Positions 22,690-32,805 of a stretch of DNA of 64,000 nt are shown piece by piece. The stretch lies in contig JAUCEF010000008.1 in the NCBI GenBank assembly GCA_033558025.1, positions 1,426,001-1,490,000 of the forward strand. Reading direction: 5' to 3'. The first letter of the stretch is position 1, and each line of letters opens with the position of its first letter. Below the pieces are notes generated by a model. The model made no database searches, was not told the origin of the DNA, and was given only the letters and a program-made list of their open reading frames with translations. The position numbers and the translations under genes are program-made. This DNA comes from Phytophthora sp. 'mugwort'. Its lineage: Eukaryota; Oomycota; Peronosporomycetes; Peronosporales; Peronosporaceae.

Positions 22690-23165
22690 TGCAACTACAC
22701 CATTGCACGGCGTTATTCACAGCGCCAATAATCAAATTCAAAATGTGAACGCTGGAATTAAAAAACCTGCCAGAAATATTATCTTCAAGATGTTATATAC
22801 CTGCTGAATCCGTTCGATACATCAAGTTTCGCTAGGGGACATCATGGAGCTTAGCGACGATCTTCCAGTTTTTGGCCTCCTTGGTCGCGCACAGGACGCA
22901 GGCTCGCACCTCCTGCGAGTACTTCTTGTAGCTTGGTGATGGCATGCTGCCAATTGCGAACTGCGGTTTATAGGCTGTTGAGCGCAGCGTTCGCGCGAAG
23001 CTTCCTGCCATTTTTTAAGGCCCCCAGATCCAATCATCCGTATCCTATTATACAAATATTATGATGAATATCTTTTTGTAAAGGTCATTTGAATTCCAGC
23101 GTTCACATTTTGAATTAAATTGTTGGCGCTGTGAATAACGCCGTGCAATGGTGTACTGCAAATGC
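22690..23165. mobile_element. Inverted-repeat element (about 72-bp terminal inverted repeats), non-autonomous or truncated
   Basis: The sequence from 22690 to 22761 (CCATTGCACGGCGTTATTCA...) reappears inverted at 23092-23165 with few differences. The arms enclose about 330 bp. That interior carries a 58-codon minus-strand frame that may be a transposase N-terminus (see 22838-23014). Inverted termini around such a frame suggest a cut-and-paste transposon remnant. The superfamily is not established. Confidence 0.55.
22838..23014 (-). pseudogene. Possible transposase N-terminal helix-turn-helix fragment
   Basis: The ATG at 23014 begins a 58-codon frame ending at a TAG near 22838. The centre (YKKYSQEVRACVLCATKEAK) and the following NWKIVAKLHDV resemble the first helix-turn-helix of Tc1/mariner-like transposases from oomycetes. 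This is recognition by pattern only. The rest of a transposase is absent. Confidence 0.35.
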
Positions 23166-23439
23166 TACAAAGTATACTCTTCATTTTCCCTCCACGTCCA
23201 CAAGAGGAATCGATTCTAGCATGACCGGCTCGACGACAACGGTGAATCGCGACCGAAAAAGATCTGCTGATTCCACCACTTTTTTCCAATACAAAAATAA
23301 TTGCCCAAGCTATGACAATGATAGTACCGGTAAGTTGACGATGAGATAGCACCGTGTGGATTCAGGTTTGATTGCTGATCTGTAGCCGGATGCGGTGGCA
23401 TTCACGAGCGCTTAAATACACTTGCTTTTCTTGTGGCAG

Positions 23440-24540
23440 TTGCCGAACAATATGCTGGTCCGCGGTATGCGTTTAGGGCAACTTTGAAGAATACTTGCAG
23501 GCTGGAGCATATGCCGGCACCAGTTCACATGATGCTTGCTACTGTATTCCTGTCCACCATCATGGGATATTACACCTCCAAGTACTGTCCGGTCGTGTAG
23601 GTGCCGTCACGGGGGAAGAATTGGCCAAGCTGTGCAGAACTGTGCACTTCCTTTACATTGTGGACCAGTTGCTATTCTCGGCAGCGATATCAACTGGTGC
23701 TACCCCATTAAACTCCTCGTCGGGTTCCCTCGCTGTCTTTTGACTCGACACGTGTTTGTATTCCCTTTCTCCACCGCTACGGTATCTGCAAGCTCGAAGT
23801 TTTTTTTTTCATCTCTCTGCTGTGATGTGTATGTGCTTCTTGTACTCGCGAACGGCTTTATCCAAGTTCCGCCGTGACGCAAGCAGTCGGTATTGTCGGG
23901 CCGCACAACACCTTCCTACACTCTGCACTTGTTCAGGAACGCTAAGTAAACCGGCATGGCGGTTGCAAGGTTCGTGAGGCCAACAAATATTCTGCTCTTG
24001 AATCCGTATCGCGCTGCTCGAGTTGTTCCTGATCACCTTGACAGTTCTGACTGTGTTCTCGAAGAACTTCTTCTCGCCGAGTTGCTCGAAAGCCACGTAC
24101 TAGTACTAAAGTACGCCGCGACCTGGCGTTAACACGGCTTGTGTCCCTGACGCAACCACCGAGGAAGACATGTACGGTCCATGTCAGATCGCAAACAACA
24201 GCAAGGCGTATGCCACACTGTTGAACTATCCCAGGCTGGTGAAGCGCAGAGCGAAGTGCCCGGGCAGTACGCTGACTTGATCCGGGCGATCGTTCTGCTG
24301 CAAGCGAGACAGAGCTTCATTATTAAGGCCACCTACCTATGCAGGTCGAGATGGACTTGAATCTCCTCACGCGTGGTGTAGCGTTGCTTCCACCGTTTGT
24401 AGTCGTCATCCAGCTACTAGTAGCCTTACGGACGAACTGTTCTACGTGCTTCACGCTGATTATTTTTACCAGTTCCCCCGTGGCCATGGGAAACTTTGCC
24501 AACGGCAAAGCAACGGCGTTGACCGGGGCTGGCTAGCGCT
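23440..24540 (+). pseudogene. NRAMP transporter pseudogene
   Basis: This stretch is a decayed copy of the NRAMP gene at 4107-5812, in the opposite orientation. Recognisable pieces are GNFEEYLQAGAYAGT near 23480 (intact gene: DPGNLESDLQAGAYGG), GRVGAVTGEELAKLC (intact: ARLGVVTGKNLAEVC) and VGIVGPHNTFLHSALVQ near 23890, which keeps the PHN of the MPHN motif. At 24458-24525 it reads IFTSSPVAMGNFANGKATAL (intact: IFTSSPAIMGDFVNSKVTVV). The pieces are in different frames with stops. The segments before TM1 and after TM10 are not identifiable. It is too diverged for a very recent duplicate. Confidence 0.85.
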
Positions 24541-24737
24541 TGTCCAGGACGCAATTTCCGAGTGATGACAAAACGTATGGCTACAAATTGTAACTACAGT
24601 AGTATGACACAATGAGGGACAAGCACCCAGCAGTAAGGAACCACAACATATTCGCACATTCACAGCGCTACATGTATCATTTCAAAGCTTGCTACATGTA
24701 CTAAATGGTGGGCCACGCGATCTGTTCGCCCCGGTAC
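24541..24737. other. Spacer between NRAMP pseudogene and effector gene
   Basis: Short non-coding spacer; it includes the 3' flank of the effector gene. The bases next to the stop (AAGCTCGAAGTCGACGCG) are shared with the 3' end of the second copy at 46623. Confidence 0.5.
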
Positions 24738-25145
24738 CTAAGCTCGAAGTCGACGCGAATATACGTCTTTGTCTTTCTTCGGGCACTTCTTGATGTTCTT
24801 GTTAAAAAGCCGCTTCCACCAGTTTATAAACTTATTGCATTTCTTCCTGTGGTGGTTCGTGACGCCGTTCGGGTTCATCAGCCCAATACTGGAGTACGGC
24901 CCTCCACTGTAATATCCTCCGCGTCCTCCTCCGCGTCCTCCTCCACGTCCTCCTCCACGTCCTCCTCCTCCTGCACGTCCCCCCCTCCTTTCCTCTGTGT
25001 CAATTTCAGACAGCTCCCGAGTTGGGATGTTATACCCTGGTGTCGCATCGTCGGATTTTGCCACCAACGTGACGGCGGTTGTGGCGCCATCTCTAACAGC
25101 AACCAGCGTGACCACGACGGCCACAACAAGATGAAGCAGACGCAT
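24738..25145 (-). CDS. Secreted Gly-rich effector candidate with RELS-EER motif
   Basis: The ATG at 25145 gives 135 residues. The N-terminus is a strong signal peptide (MRLLHLVVAVVVTLVAV, cleavage likely after about residue 24). Next comes TRELSEIDTEERR: RELS at 43-46 occupies the place of an RXLR motif, with Ser for the last Arg, and EER at 51-53 matches the dEER motif. A run of RGGG repeats (about 54-76) is encoded by a 12-bp DNA repeat. The C-terminal third (from SIGLMN at 86) is basic, with NWWKRLF and two cysteines 18 apart (C103, C121), and ends SRRLRA. A paralogue lies at 46623-47129. The layout suggests a secreted, possibly host-directed protein; the function is unknown. Confidence 0.75.
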   Translation of the reverse strand: MRLLHLVVAVVVTLVAVRDGATTAVTLVAKSDDATPGYNIPTRELSEIDTEERRGGRAGGGGRGGGRGGGRGGGRGGYYSGGPYSSIGLMNPNGVTNHHRKKCNKFINWWKRLFNKNIKKCPKKDKDVYSRRLRA

Positions 25146-25636
25146 GCTTCTTGAAGTCAAGTCAGATCGATTTTCCTGTTACCTTGATGGACGCAAAACG
25201 CGAACTGAGACATCGGAAGCGTGAACGCCCGACAGCTTGAGAGACGGATGCATATCGTGAATCTCTATGAGTGAAAGTATGGTTACAGATCCCGCTGTAA
25301 ATGAAGTATTTTTACTACGGTACAAATCATAGGATACAATGTGTTTATCATGAAGGAACCACAATAGACGACGCACTTATCAGGACGGTCTGATTGGGCA
25401 ATATACTAGTACCGCATAACAGAGCTCATTGTTCGCATCTTCGACTAGCCAATCACGAGCTAGTACACTAATAAACAAAATGTAAGTTTTTACCTTTAAT
25501 TAATGATTATAGTTCATAGCTCTCCAAAACCAGTCGTCTAGGCTGTAGACTTAAGCAGAGCCCGCACCAGATTCGCACAAGATTCCAATTTCGAGCCAAC
25601 ACCCCATCTGCTACCTAGTTATCCACGCCCTGCACC
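25146..25636. other. Intergenic; promoter of the effector gene and left flank of the pogo-like element
   Basis: No gene seen. The right part is AT-rich and should contain the 5' end of the pogo-like transposon. I could not define its terminal repeat. Confidence 0.45.
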
Positions 25637-26530
25637 ATGCCTCGCACCGGGAGAAAAAGAACTACGGGAAATGGCTCCAAAGCCAAAATATACAAACGAG
25701 TGGCGGTATCCTACCGGTTCAAGCTGCGTGTACTAAGGTTTCTCAACTATTCAACGATTCTATCCAGGTCTATTTCGCTCACATGTGCGATCTAAAAAGC
25801 GTCTTTGCTACTCGTGGAAGGCCAATCGCAGACTGATTGAGGCTAAGTGCGCAGCGGGCTTAGGTAGCCATCACCGCCACAGGTCCCGTGGAGTGGTGCT
25901 ACCCTACCCGAAGCGGCGGAGAAGCAGCTCGTGAGGTGGGTAAACGACCTCCGAGCAGATGATGTTACCGTGACGGGGCTGATGTTGAAGCTGCAAGCGC
26001 GCGACCTTTACGCTCCTACAGGGCTTCCTCGCGGCGCTTTCAAAGCATCCTGGTCATGGCGGAAGCACTTCCTGCGCCGGCACAAGTTGTCGATCCGGCG
26101 TAGAACGAGGGAGGGGCAGACGACACCGGAAGACGCCCCCGAGAAGCTGGCAGATTTTAGTCGCCAAGTTTGTGCCAAAATGAAGGAGCTTAAAATTACC
26201 AAGGTCTACAATGCCGACCAGACAGGTGCCACTCACTATGCTTTGAATATGTTTATTTGTTCTAATGCTCGTTGTATAGGTGTGAACTACGAATATGTTC
26301 CTACAGCCACGGTCAACACCAAGGGGGTGAAGACGGTGTGGGTAAATGCGCCGGGAAATTCAAGGATCGAGTGACTGTGAACTGCTGGCTGATAGTGAGG
26401 TGGAAACAAGGCGGCCCTCTTCCTCGTCTTTAAAACCCGGCCATCAATGATCACCAAGACAGCGCGAGAAAATGCTGTTCTTCGCTGATGGATTTGGTCG
26501 ACAGCGCTGGAACGAGCTGCAAGAAAAGCA
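25637..26530 (+). pseudogene. Pogo/Tigger-like transposase, N-terminal half, with probable intron
   Basis: The ATG at 25637 begins a basic N-terminus (MPRTGRKRTTGNGSKAK...) with a psq-like helix-turn-helix, cut by a stop near 25795. The frame from 25931 holds the CENP-B-type DNA-binding domain (SWSWRKHFLRRHKLSIRRRT), then KVYNADQTG, whose D is the first catalytic acid of the DDE_1 domain. A 54-nt intron probably splits the G of NADQTG (see 26226-26279); the protein then continues VNYEYVPTATVNTKGVKTVW. Out-of-frame remains (HGFGRQRWNELQEKQ-like, about 26480-26525) show further DDE_1 sequence up to the junction with Gypsy DNA near 26530. The catalytic C-terminus is gone. Confidence 0.8.
26226..26279 (+). 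other. Probable 54-nt intron in the pogo-like transposase gene
   Basis: ACAG|GTGCCA ... TTGTATAG|GTGTG. Removing it gives DQTG-VNYEYVP, the arrangement in related transposases. The insert is a multiple of three without a stop, so the unspliced frame stays open and adds 18 residues. Confidence 0.65.
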
Positions 26531-26786
26531 GATCGTCTGTCGAACTCGATCGATTTCATCAGGGGTATTATACCTCGGATCTCCCACCTGAATATCTTCG
26601 ATCGTCACCTCTTCCGTCGCAGCAATCTCGACTTCGGGAAGTACCGCTAACACTCGGCCCAGGTCTTCCGTCCTCATATTTTCTCCTTCATGACGGTAGT
26701 TCAAAGTGTCTCCTGCCGGATCGCCATTTTCGAGATCGGAATCAGTCGGACTGGGTCGATCTGCGGATTCCACGTCCGATCTTCAG

Positions 26787-28300
26787 TCAGGTCCGGTGCG
26801 CTAACTCCGCATCGTTCTTTCTCGCCTTCCGATCCGCTTTCGGGGGATATCTGAACCGCTTCAGACGCCAAATCGGTTCATCTAAGATCAACCCCGGTCC
26901 GGCCTGTCCTTCTCGATCTGCCGCCTCCGCAACTTCCTCAACCTGACTTCCGATCGAGGTGTCAGCTTGGGCGACAACCATAGCTGGGATGGATCCTTCT
27001 TCGCCTCCTTTTACCCTGAGCGATGTCACATGTGGTGATTTCGATCTATCCTTCTCTCTTCTGAAGGGATCGCGGCCTCCGATTGGCTACCCGATGTCGA
27101 TGGCGTAGCCATACCAACATCGTTACCAAAAATCACTTTCCCGGCGCATGATTTCTAAATTTAAAGATTCTCCTGGTAGGCGATCCAATGCAATCATGAC
27201 ATTCAATCGGCGATATTCGTCGACGTGACGGAGGTTCAAGAACTTAGCAATAGGATTCCCATGTAGATCACAGGTATTATGCGTACATTTTGTCGTTGTT
27301 CGTTAACTCCATCTATGTACCTTTTGTCTACCAATTCATAGATGCAATACGTAGAATGCTCGGCTCGTACCGGATTCAGACTCGGTGTGCGTCCTACGTT
27401 ACCATCTTCTCTGCCATCAAAGGTAATATCCCTGCATACTTGGTCGGGCTGTACCATTGACGGATCTGGTTGTAGAATTATTACATGGTTCCATGGGTAC
27501 TTACCCATGTCGTGTAGCTCCCTCCTTCCATGGCATACGCAAAGGCAGTGATCTGCTGGATGACCTCTCTTGCCGTACTTCTAGCACGACAACCGCCCCT
27601 AACACCTGAGATCTTTATGCGTTAGGGACCCACAGTGTGGGCACCGACTCCGATCCGACCCGTCTGGAGGTAGTGAGCATCTGCGTTCATTAGGCGTCAG
27701 ATCCATCGGGGTTCGTCAGCACGAAGGCCGATCCGGCACTTTTGGCTCGCCCCCAGTAGGTGATAGATCATTATCTGCCGAGGCAAAGTAGATGCGACGT
27801 AGATCATCTTCTGAGTCCGATCCATCGGAACTGGTATCCGATCCCGATTCAAGGCGCGGAGTCTGGATGGCGCGGACGGCTCATTTAGTCGCGGCTGCTG
27901 GGCCTTCATGTTGTATTTCGACCCGAAATACGATAGTTTCTGTCTGTTCTTGGCCCGTTCCCGCGGACGGAGAACTTCTTCCAGCTCGTCAGCTTCCGAA
28001 AGGCGGAATACCATTAACAGTTCTACCAAGTCCGGACCCCTAAGCGTTTCGATATAGCCATCGCCGTGTTCCGGGCGGTCCTTTGGTCTCCGTCTTTGAT
28101 CTTCAGTCGCGCTCGCAGGTCAGCGACGTTCAGTCGGTAGAGGTATTTCAAGGGAGATTCCTCCGACCGCTTGCGCGCATGCAACCAAGACGCCTAGACC
28201 GCCGTATTGCGTCTGAAAGCTGCGGAGCAAGTCACTCAACTTGTTCCGGGTCGTTCAGATGAGCTAGCGATAGAAAGGCTTCGTTGGCCAGGTGAGTAGA
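26787..28300 (-). pseudogene. Gypsy Gag, capsid and zinc-knuckle region, broken
   Basis: The capsid segment is best read in the 28029-27697 frame, with a second piece before it (ERTARNTAMAI-like, out of frame). The first knuckle, CPHCGSLTHKDLRC, is intact at 27643-27602. In the second, one Cys codon has become Tyr (KYGKRGHPADHC) and two Trp/Arg positions are stops. A post-knuckle frame runs 27508-27236 and an acidic segment 27029-26787. Confidence 0.7.
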
Positions 28301-28855
28301 TCGGCAAGGTCAAAATCTTCTCATCTGATTCTTGATCCAGCAGGAACGATGATTTTAGCATTGATGAACCATCTCAAGCTCGGTCTTCATATGAATCCTT
28401 GCCGGTAAACTCTTTTAGAGCCGAGATCGCGGGGATTTGGACTCGTTGGACCAACGAAGTACCACCAGACCTGGTTGCGGCCGTAGCAATCACCACCACA
28501 CGCCGCACACTTGGGATACCCAACTTATCTCGGTCATATTCACAGAGGGACAGCTGGTGCCGCGGTGATCGTGCGGACTAAATGTCCACGTCTTGTGACC
28601 CCACATAAGCCTTCCGTATGGTGTCTTAGCCGCAGCAATCAAACGACGTTCTCCAGAAATCGTGTCATGGCCGCTAAGAAGTACGATTCCAGCTGGCCGT
28701 TGGCGCGTCTGGTGTATCTGTTGTCTTTAGTTGGGCCGCGGATGGAGACGGATTCCTACGCCGATCTGCCGCTGGGATATCTGACCTGGCGACCTTAACA
28801 AAAAACATGACCGCAGATGGGTTGACTTCCGTCGCGGACCGGTCGATCTGTCTAA

Positions 28856-29015
28856 GTCCGACTCCGAAGTGGCCGATGCATAATGTGACGATCCGGTCTG
28901 ACCTTCGGTGTTCATAGCGGAGTAGGTCTTAGCTGTATAAGTTCGGCTCCGAAGTGGCCGATGCGTGATGTGACGATCCGGTCTGCCATTCGGTGTTAAT
29001 AGCGGAGTAGGTCTT
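28856..29015. repeat. Tandem repeat, 85-bp period, two copies
   Basis: About 75 bp of each unit (GTCCGACTCCGAAGTGGCCG ... GGAGTAGGTCTT; second copy from 28941) are nearly identical, separated by a 10-bp variable piece. It lies in the leader part of the minus-strand Gypsy fragment. Confidence 0.9.
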
Positions 29016-29488
29016 GGGTCTGCAGGGATTATCCCGCCAAAGGCTTCAGCGTCTCGAACAGGTATCGAGTAGTGGATCGAACCACATATTAATCCATATT
29101 AAAAATATCGTCGGCATCAAAAGCGCCTACCACTAATCATTCATCAGCTGGAACAGTGTCTCCACAGTGTCCAACTTCCCCGACGGCTCCGGTGGTCTTC
29201 CTATTAAAATCCCCGATATGGCGTACTTCCATAACCGCCATCACCGGATCGTGAATCAGGAACTCGCATAGGTTTTCCGGTGATGTACAATCTCTAGCAC
29301 ATCTCCAGTCCAGATCGCTGTGGACACCTTGATCTGGCCTTCCGCCTCCGACTCCGTGACCTTTCGTTTTTTTCTTTGTAACCTTCTTCTTTTTCTTCTT
29401 CGGAGCCGATCTGTAGCTATGGAAATAGCGAATGAGTAGGGGTCAGGCTTGGCCTTTCTTGTGATACCGATTCGCTCGAGATCGACCA

Positions 29489-29563
29489 GGATCAAGAAAA
29501 GCCTCGTATTATGCCCAGGTGTCTTCGGGACAGCTGGGCATAATTCGAGGCTTTTCTTGATCC
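29489..29563. repeat. Long hairpin: 30-bp arms, 15-bp loop
   Basis: Arms 29489-29518 and 29534-29563 are inverted copies with a single mismatch, around the loop GTGTCTTCGGGACAG. This is by far the strongest palindrome in the Gypsy region. Confidence 0.95.
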
Positions 29564-30699
29564 GGTTCCAGATCGGCCTCTCTTCTGTCGACAAAGGTCC
29601 TCCCGGGCCCTGTCGATCTCCGGATCTCGCGTCATTCAGCGTCGTCGTCTCGATCTGATCTCTGATGACGCTTGATCCCCTTGCTCAACTTTCATTATCA
29701 CTTCTTCTTAGGCCCTGGTTTCTCCGTCCGTGTCCGGGTCTAGGGATAAACGACCTCGTAAATCCCGATGCTGTCCCTAGATTGGGGCGTTAGAGAGCAG
29801 GCCCCCAGTTGATCTATACACGCTTTTAAACTTGTTGAATCTTGCTAAACCATTCAGCACAGGGAACCATTCAGTTGTGAAATTGCCTCGTACCGGGAGA
29901 TGCAAGGGAGCTCCATGGAGATGGTATTGTCGCCCGTTCCGGACGCGGCCCTCTACCTAGCCACCCTCTCCTTCCCCATCGATAGCCAGTGTGGGTGACG
30001 CTGGCGACGGTGGAGAGCTGTCTGGCCTTGCAAGCTAGAGCACCGACGACCGAGGAGCTCCTGATGCGAAGCGGAGCACTCCTAAGAAGCTGGTGAAACG
30101 CGGGTACCCGTCCAACAGCAACCCAGAGGTGCGGACGGTGGGGTCGACGGAGACATTGTTAACTATGCGGTAAGGACTTGTGGTGTGGTGTGGCTAAAAT
30201 TGCGCAGTGCTGGCCGCTATCGCGGCCGCGCAAACAGCCACCAGAAAGCGAGAATTGCATTCTCTTCGTCTTCGGCTTGGCCGTCCATGGCGACCACGCG
30301 TTTGGCTGCCTCTCAGATTTGATGTCTATCTCGGAATAGAAAATCCCACTCCCTTGGTGTGGGAATTTAGGGCATCGGCTGGGGATATCGAAAGCCTTTT
30401 GTAGACGGCCAGGCCCTGGTCTTGAAAACTTCATCCCTTGTCGGGATCTAGTCGACGGTCGGCCGTGAACGAGGCTCGATCGGGATCTACTGTGGTAATA
30501 TAAAGAGTAGATCGGTCGCGATCTGCCGATCGCCAGTAAGTTTCGATCTTTGTCCTTAGCCTGATCTTCGTTCTTTGCCTGTTCTCCAACCTGGGTCGCC
30601 GTCAAATTCGCTTTCAGCCTGTCAGTTGTCTTCTGGTTGATCTCCTCCACCTATCTCGCAGATGACTCGTTTCCGCGGGTAGATCCTTATTCACTTTCT
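29564..30699. other. Gypsy-derived non-coding stretch
   Basis: No recognisable domain. A minus-strand open frame at 30159-30650 is basic and Ser-rich with no known motif. The GATC-rich composition matches the neighbouring Gypsy leader sequences. Confidence 0.4.
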
Positions 30700-31150
30700 C
30701 CACATTGGGAAAATTCGAATAGTTACGGGTGCCGTTTGGCCTGAAGAATGCACCAATGATATGTCAACCCATGGTTGACAATACGTTGCGGGGCTTTATC
30801 CAGCCGAAGGATGGATAAAAGCGCTACGATGAGCTCATGCAGCACGCTGAAGACGTGGCCATCACGCTACGCGAGGCCGACAAAACCTTTGACAGCGTTC
30901 GCTGTGCCAGGACGTAATACCCGAACTAAGTTTGAAGCTGACCGAGATTCGTCGGTCACGATGGATCCAGTTTCACAACTCGTGAACACTCCCGTAGCAG
31001 ATATATTTTCGGCCGGAAAAGTCGATCAATGAACGCTTGTGCCAGTGTTCGAGCGTCGGTCTTTCGTTGATGACATATGCCTCGGAAAAGAGAATCTCGC
31101 CAATTGTTTGGCTACACTGGATCGTCTTCTAATTCGCTTGAAGAGTGACG
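30700..31150 (+). pseudogene. Gypsy reverse transcriptase fragment with FVDDI site
   Basis: Frame-shifted pieces read RVPFGLKNAPMI (near 30735), a KFEADRDSS ... QLVN spacer (about 30935-30990), and then ERRSFVDDICLGKENLANCLATLDRLL. The catalytic FVDDI is at 31063-31077. It belongs to the same Gypsy family as the plus-strand element to the right, but is an older separate piece; nothing of RNase H or integrase follows. Confidence 0.8.
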
Positions 31151-31958
31151 AGTATGTGCAGTAGCGGGATCGGTCAAAATATGATTAAGACCCGATCCGC
31201 TTACCAACTGCGCCCATACACCAACTAACGGAGGGGGTTCTCCGATGATCCGTGATCAGCTGAACTTGGTATCACCTCGTGTACCCGTGGGTGGGCTGGA
31301 TCTGCTCTCTTGGAACTCAGAAGGATGCAGCGATGTAAAGCCTTGAACGTCCTGGCGGGACGCAGGGGCGTGGAGCAGCGCGAAAGTGTTCGCTTTGCTG
31401 CCGTTATTGGTTCCGGTCTGAGGTGGTCGACCTTCCATCGGGGGCCTGGACCTGATCCAAGGCCGAGGTTGCCGTGTGACGTCGTTCCTTTCCTTGAGTT
31501 GCTTGCCGCTTCCTTTAGCGGGATCGCGCGTGTTGAGAGTCCAAGCGATCGTCGGCCAAGCATTGAATGCCGATCGATCGAGGTATACGCTTGAGCAGAA
31601 GTTCGCTAGCTTGGGGGAGGGTCGGCCAATATCCGATCCGATCCTCTCACCGCGACGCTTGATCTGCTACCTTGGGCTAGTTGATACTTGGTAAGGCCAA
31701 CGTAGATCCCTTCCCACAGTATTTGAAACCAGCCTGAGTAGTCCAATGTAAATTCGAGTCTGATTGTTGTTTATCCTTTTCTTGTCCCATCCTCCCATCC
31801 AGAACCCTACCTCGTACCACCTGAATCTCCTGAATCTTGCCCTTCTTCAACCACTGATCACGTACCGTCTTCACACTTGCACATCCCCCAGGATGACTGA
31901 TCGAATCACAAATCTGCCTGATCGCGGATGTCCGAACGCGTATGTCGATCTGCCAACA
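31151..31958. other. Spacer before the plus-strand Gypsy leader
   Basis: No domain recognised. It probably contains the left LTR of the plus-strand Gypsy element, but without a matching 3' LTR I cannot place its limits. Confidence 0.35.
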
Positions 31959-32066
31959 CCGATCTGCCAGATCACGTATGTCAAAACGTGTAAGCCGATC
32001 TGGCAGATCGAGGATGTCAGAACATGTATGCCAATCTGGCAGATCGAGGATGACAGAACCTGTATG
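31959..32066 (+). repeat. 36-bp tandem repeat, three copies
   Basis: The units start at 31959, 31995 and 32031 (CCGATCTGGCAGATCGAGGA ... TGTATG) with exact 36-bp spacing, and a partial fourth follows at 32067. The period is a multiple of three. They lie in the Gypsy leader. Confidence 0.95.
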
Positions 32067-32113
32067 CCGATCGGCGAAAACCGATCAACCCGATCTGCCC
32101 GATCTTGTCCGCA

Positions 32114-32326
32114 AAGTCGATCCGATCTTCCGGTCTCGGACGGCGGGGTGCAGGCCGACCTGTGGACGCCGGATCAGCCCGGTCCTCCGAACCTCGAACA
32201 CCTGATCGGCCTGATCTTCCAACCTGGATCGCCGGATCGGCCCGATCTCGACTGCAAGATCGATCCGATCTGCCCGATTTCGGACGGCGAGGTGTAGGCC
32301 GATATGTGGACGCCGGATCAGTCGGA
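32114..32326 (+). repeat. 142-bp tandem repeat, 1.5 copies
   Basis: The second copy begins at 32256. The shared core includes TTCGGACGGCGAGGTG- and GTGGACGCCGGATCAG-like segments. It follows the 36-bp repeats. Confidence 0.9.
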
Positions 32327-32805
32327 TGTGCCAACCAGCGGACCCCAGATCCGCACGACCGGGGTCCGACCGAGGTCAAACGGCGTTAGATCCAGTCTGA
32401 TCGATTCCGTCATCGCTCGCCATTCCTGATCTCTTACATCCCCCTCGATCCGGGTTTCGAATATCCACTCGATCCTCGATCGGTCGGGTGATCACAGTAT
32501 AACAGATCTGTGTTGGGTGGTTGTCCGACCCTGGTTTCCTTCCTCGTCATCGAAGCATCCACTTGCACCCCTGATTAAGTCGAACGTCGCCCCGCCTTTA
32601 CCTCGTATCTCGATCCGGCTCGATCGCCCCCTCTTTTCACAGCTGGGACCGCCTTTCTCACCGACCTGGCCATTCCTTAGGGATTCTGATATTCTTGGTT
32701 TACGCTTCTCCACAACCACCCCCTGTCCGACGTCGTTTTCCTACAGCCCCACACTCCGGTCACACTTCTCAATCTTCACCCCAACAAGTCATCTACCCCA
32801 ATTCC

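Larger units (their letters stand above)
26530..30650 (-). mobile_element. Gypsy LTR retrotransposon fragment, minus strand (Gag region)
   Basis: Minus-strand Gag of a Gypsy family common in Phytophthora. The capsid part (about 27697-28300) includes LMVFRLSEADELEEVLRPRE followed by RAKNRQKLSYFGSKYN. A double zinc knuckle lies at 27545-27643, and the conserved post-knuckle DMGKYPW follows at 27500. The area right of 28.4 kb is a long, largely non-coding leader with repeats and a hairpin. No pol was found to the left: the fragment ends against the pogo-like transposase near 26530. LTRs were not identified. Confidence 0.7.

Noticed and set aside
24925..24980. 12-bp repeats read as a CRISPR-like or minisatellite array
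   Set aside because: They encode the RGGG repeats of the effector in frame; there are no spacers.
31764..32297. 177-codon frame with a 12-residue repeat as a secreted repeat protein
   Set aside because: No signal peptide; the repetition comes from 36-bp DNA repeats of the Gypsy leader, and the adjacent frame is equally open.
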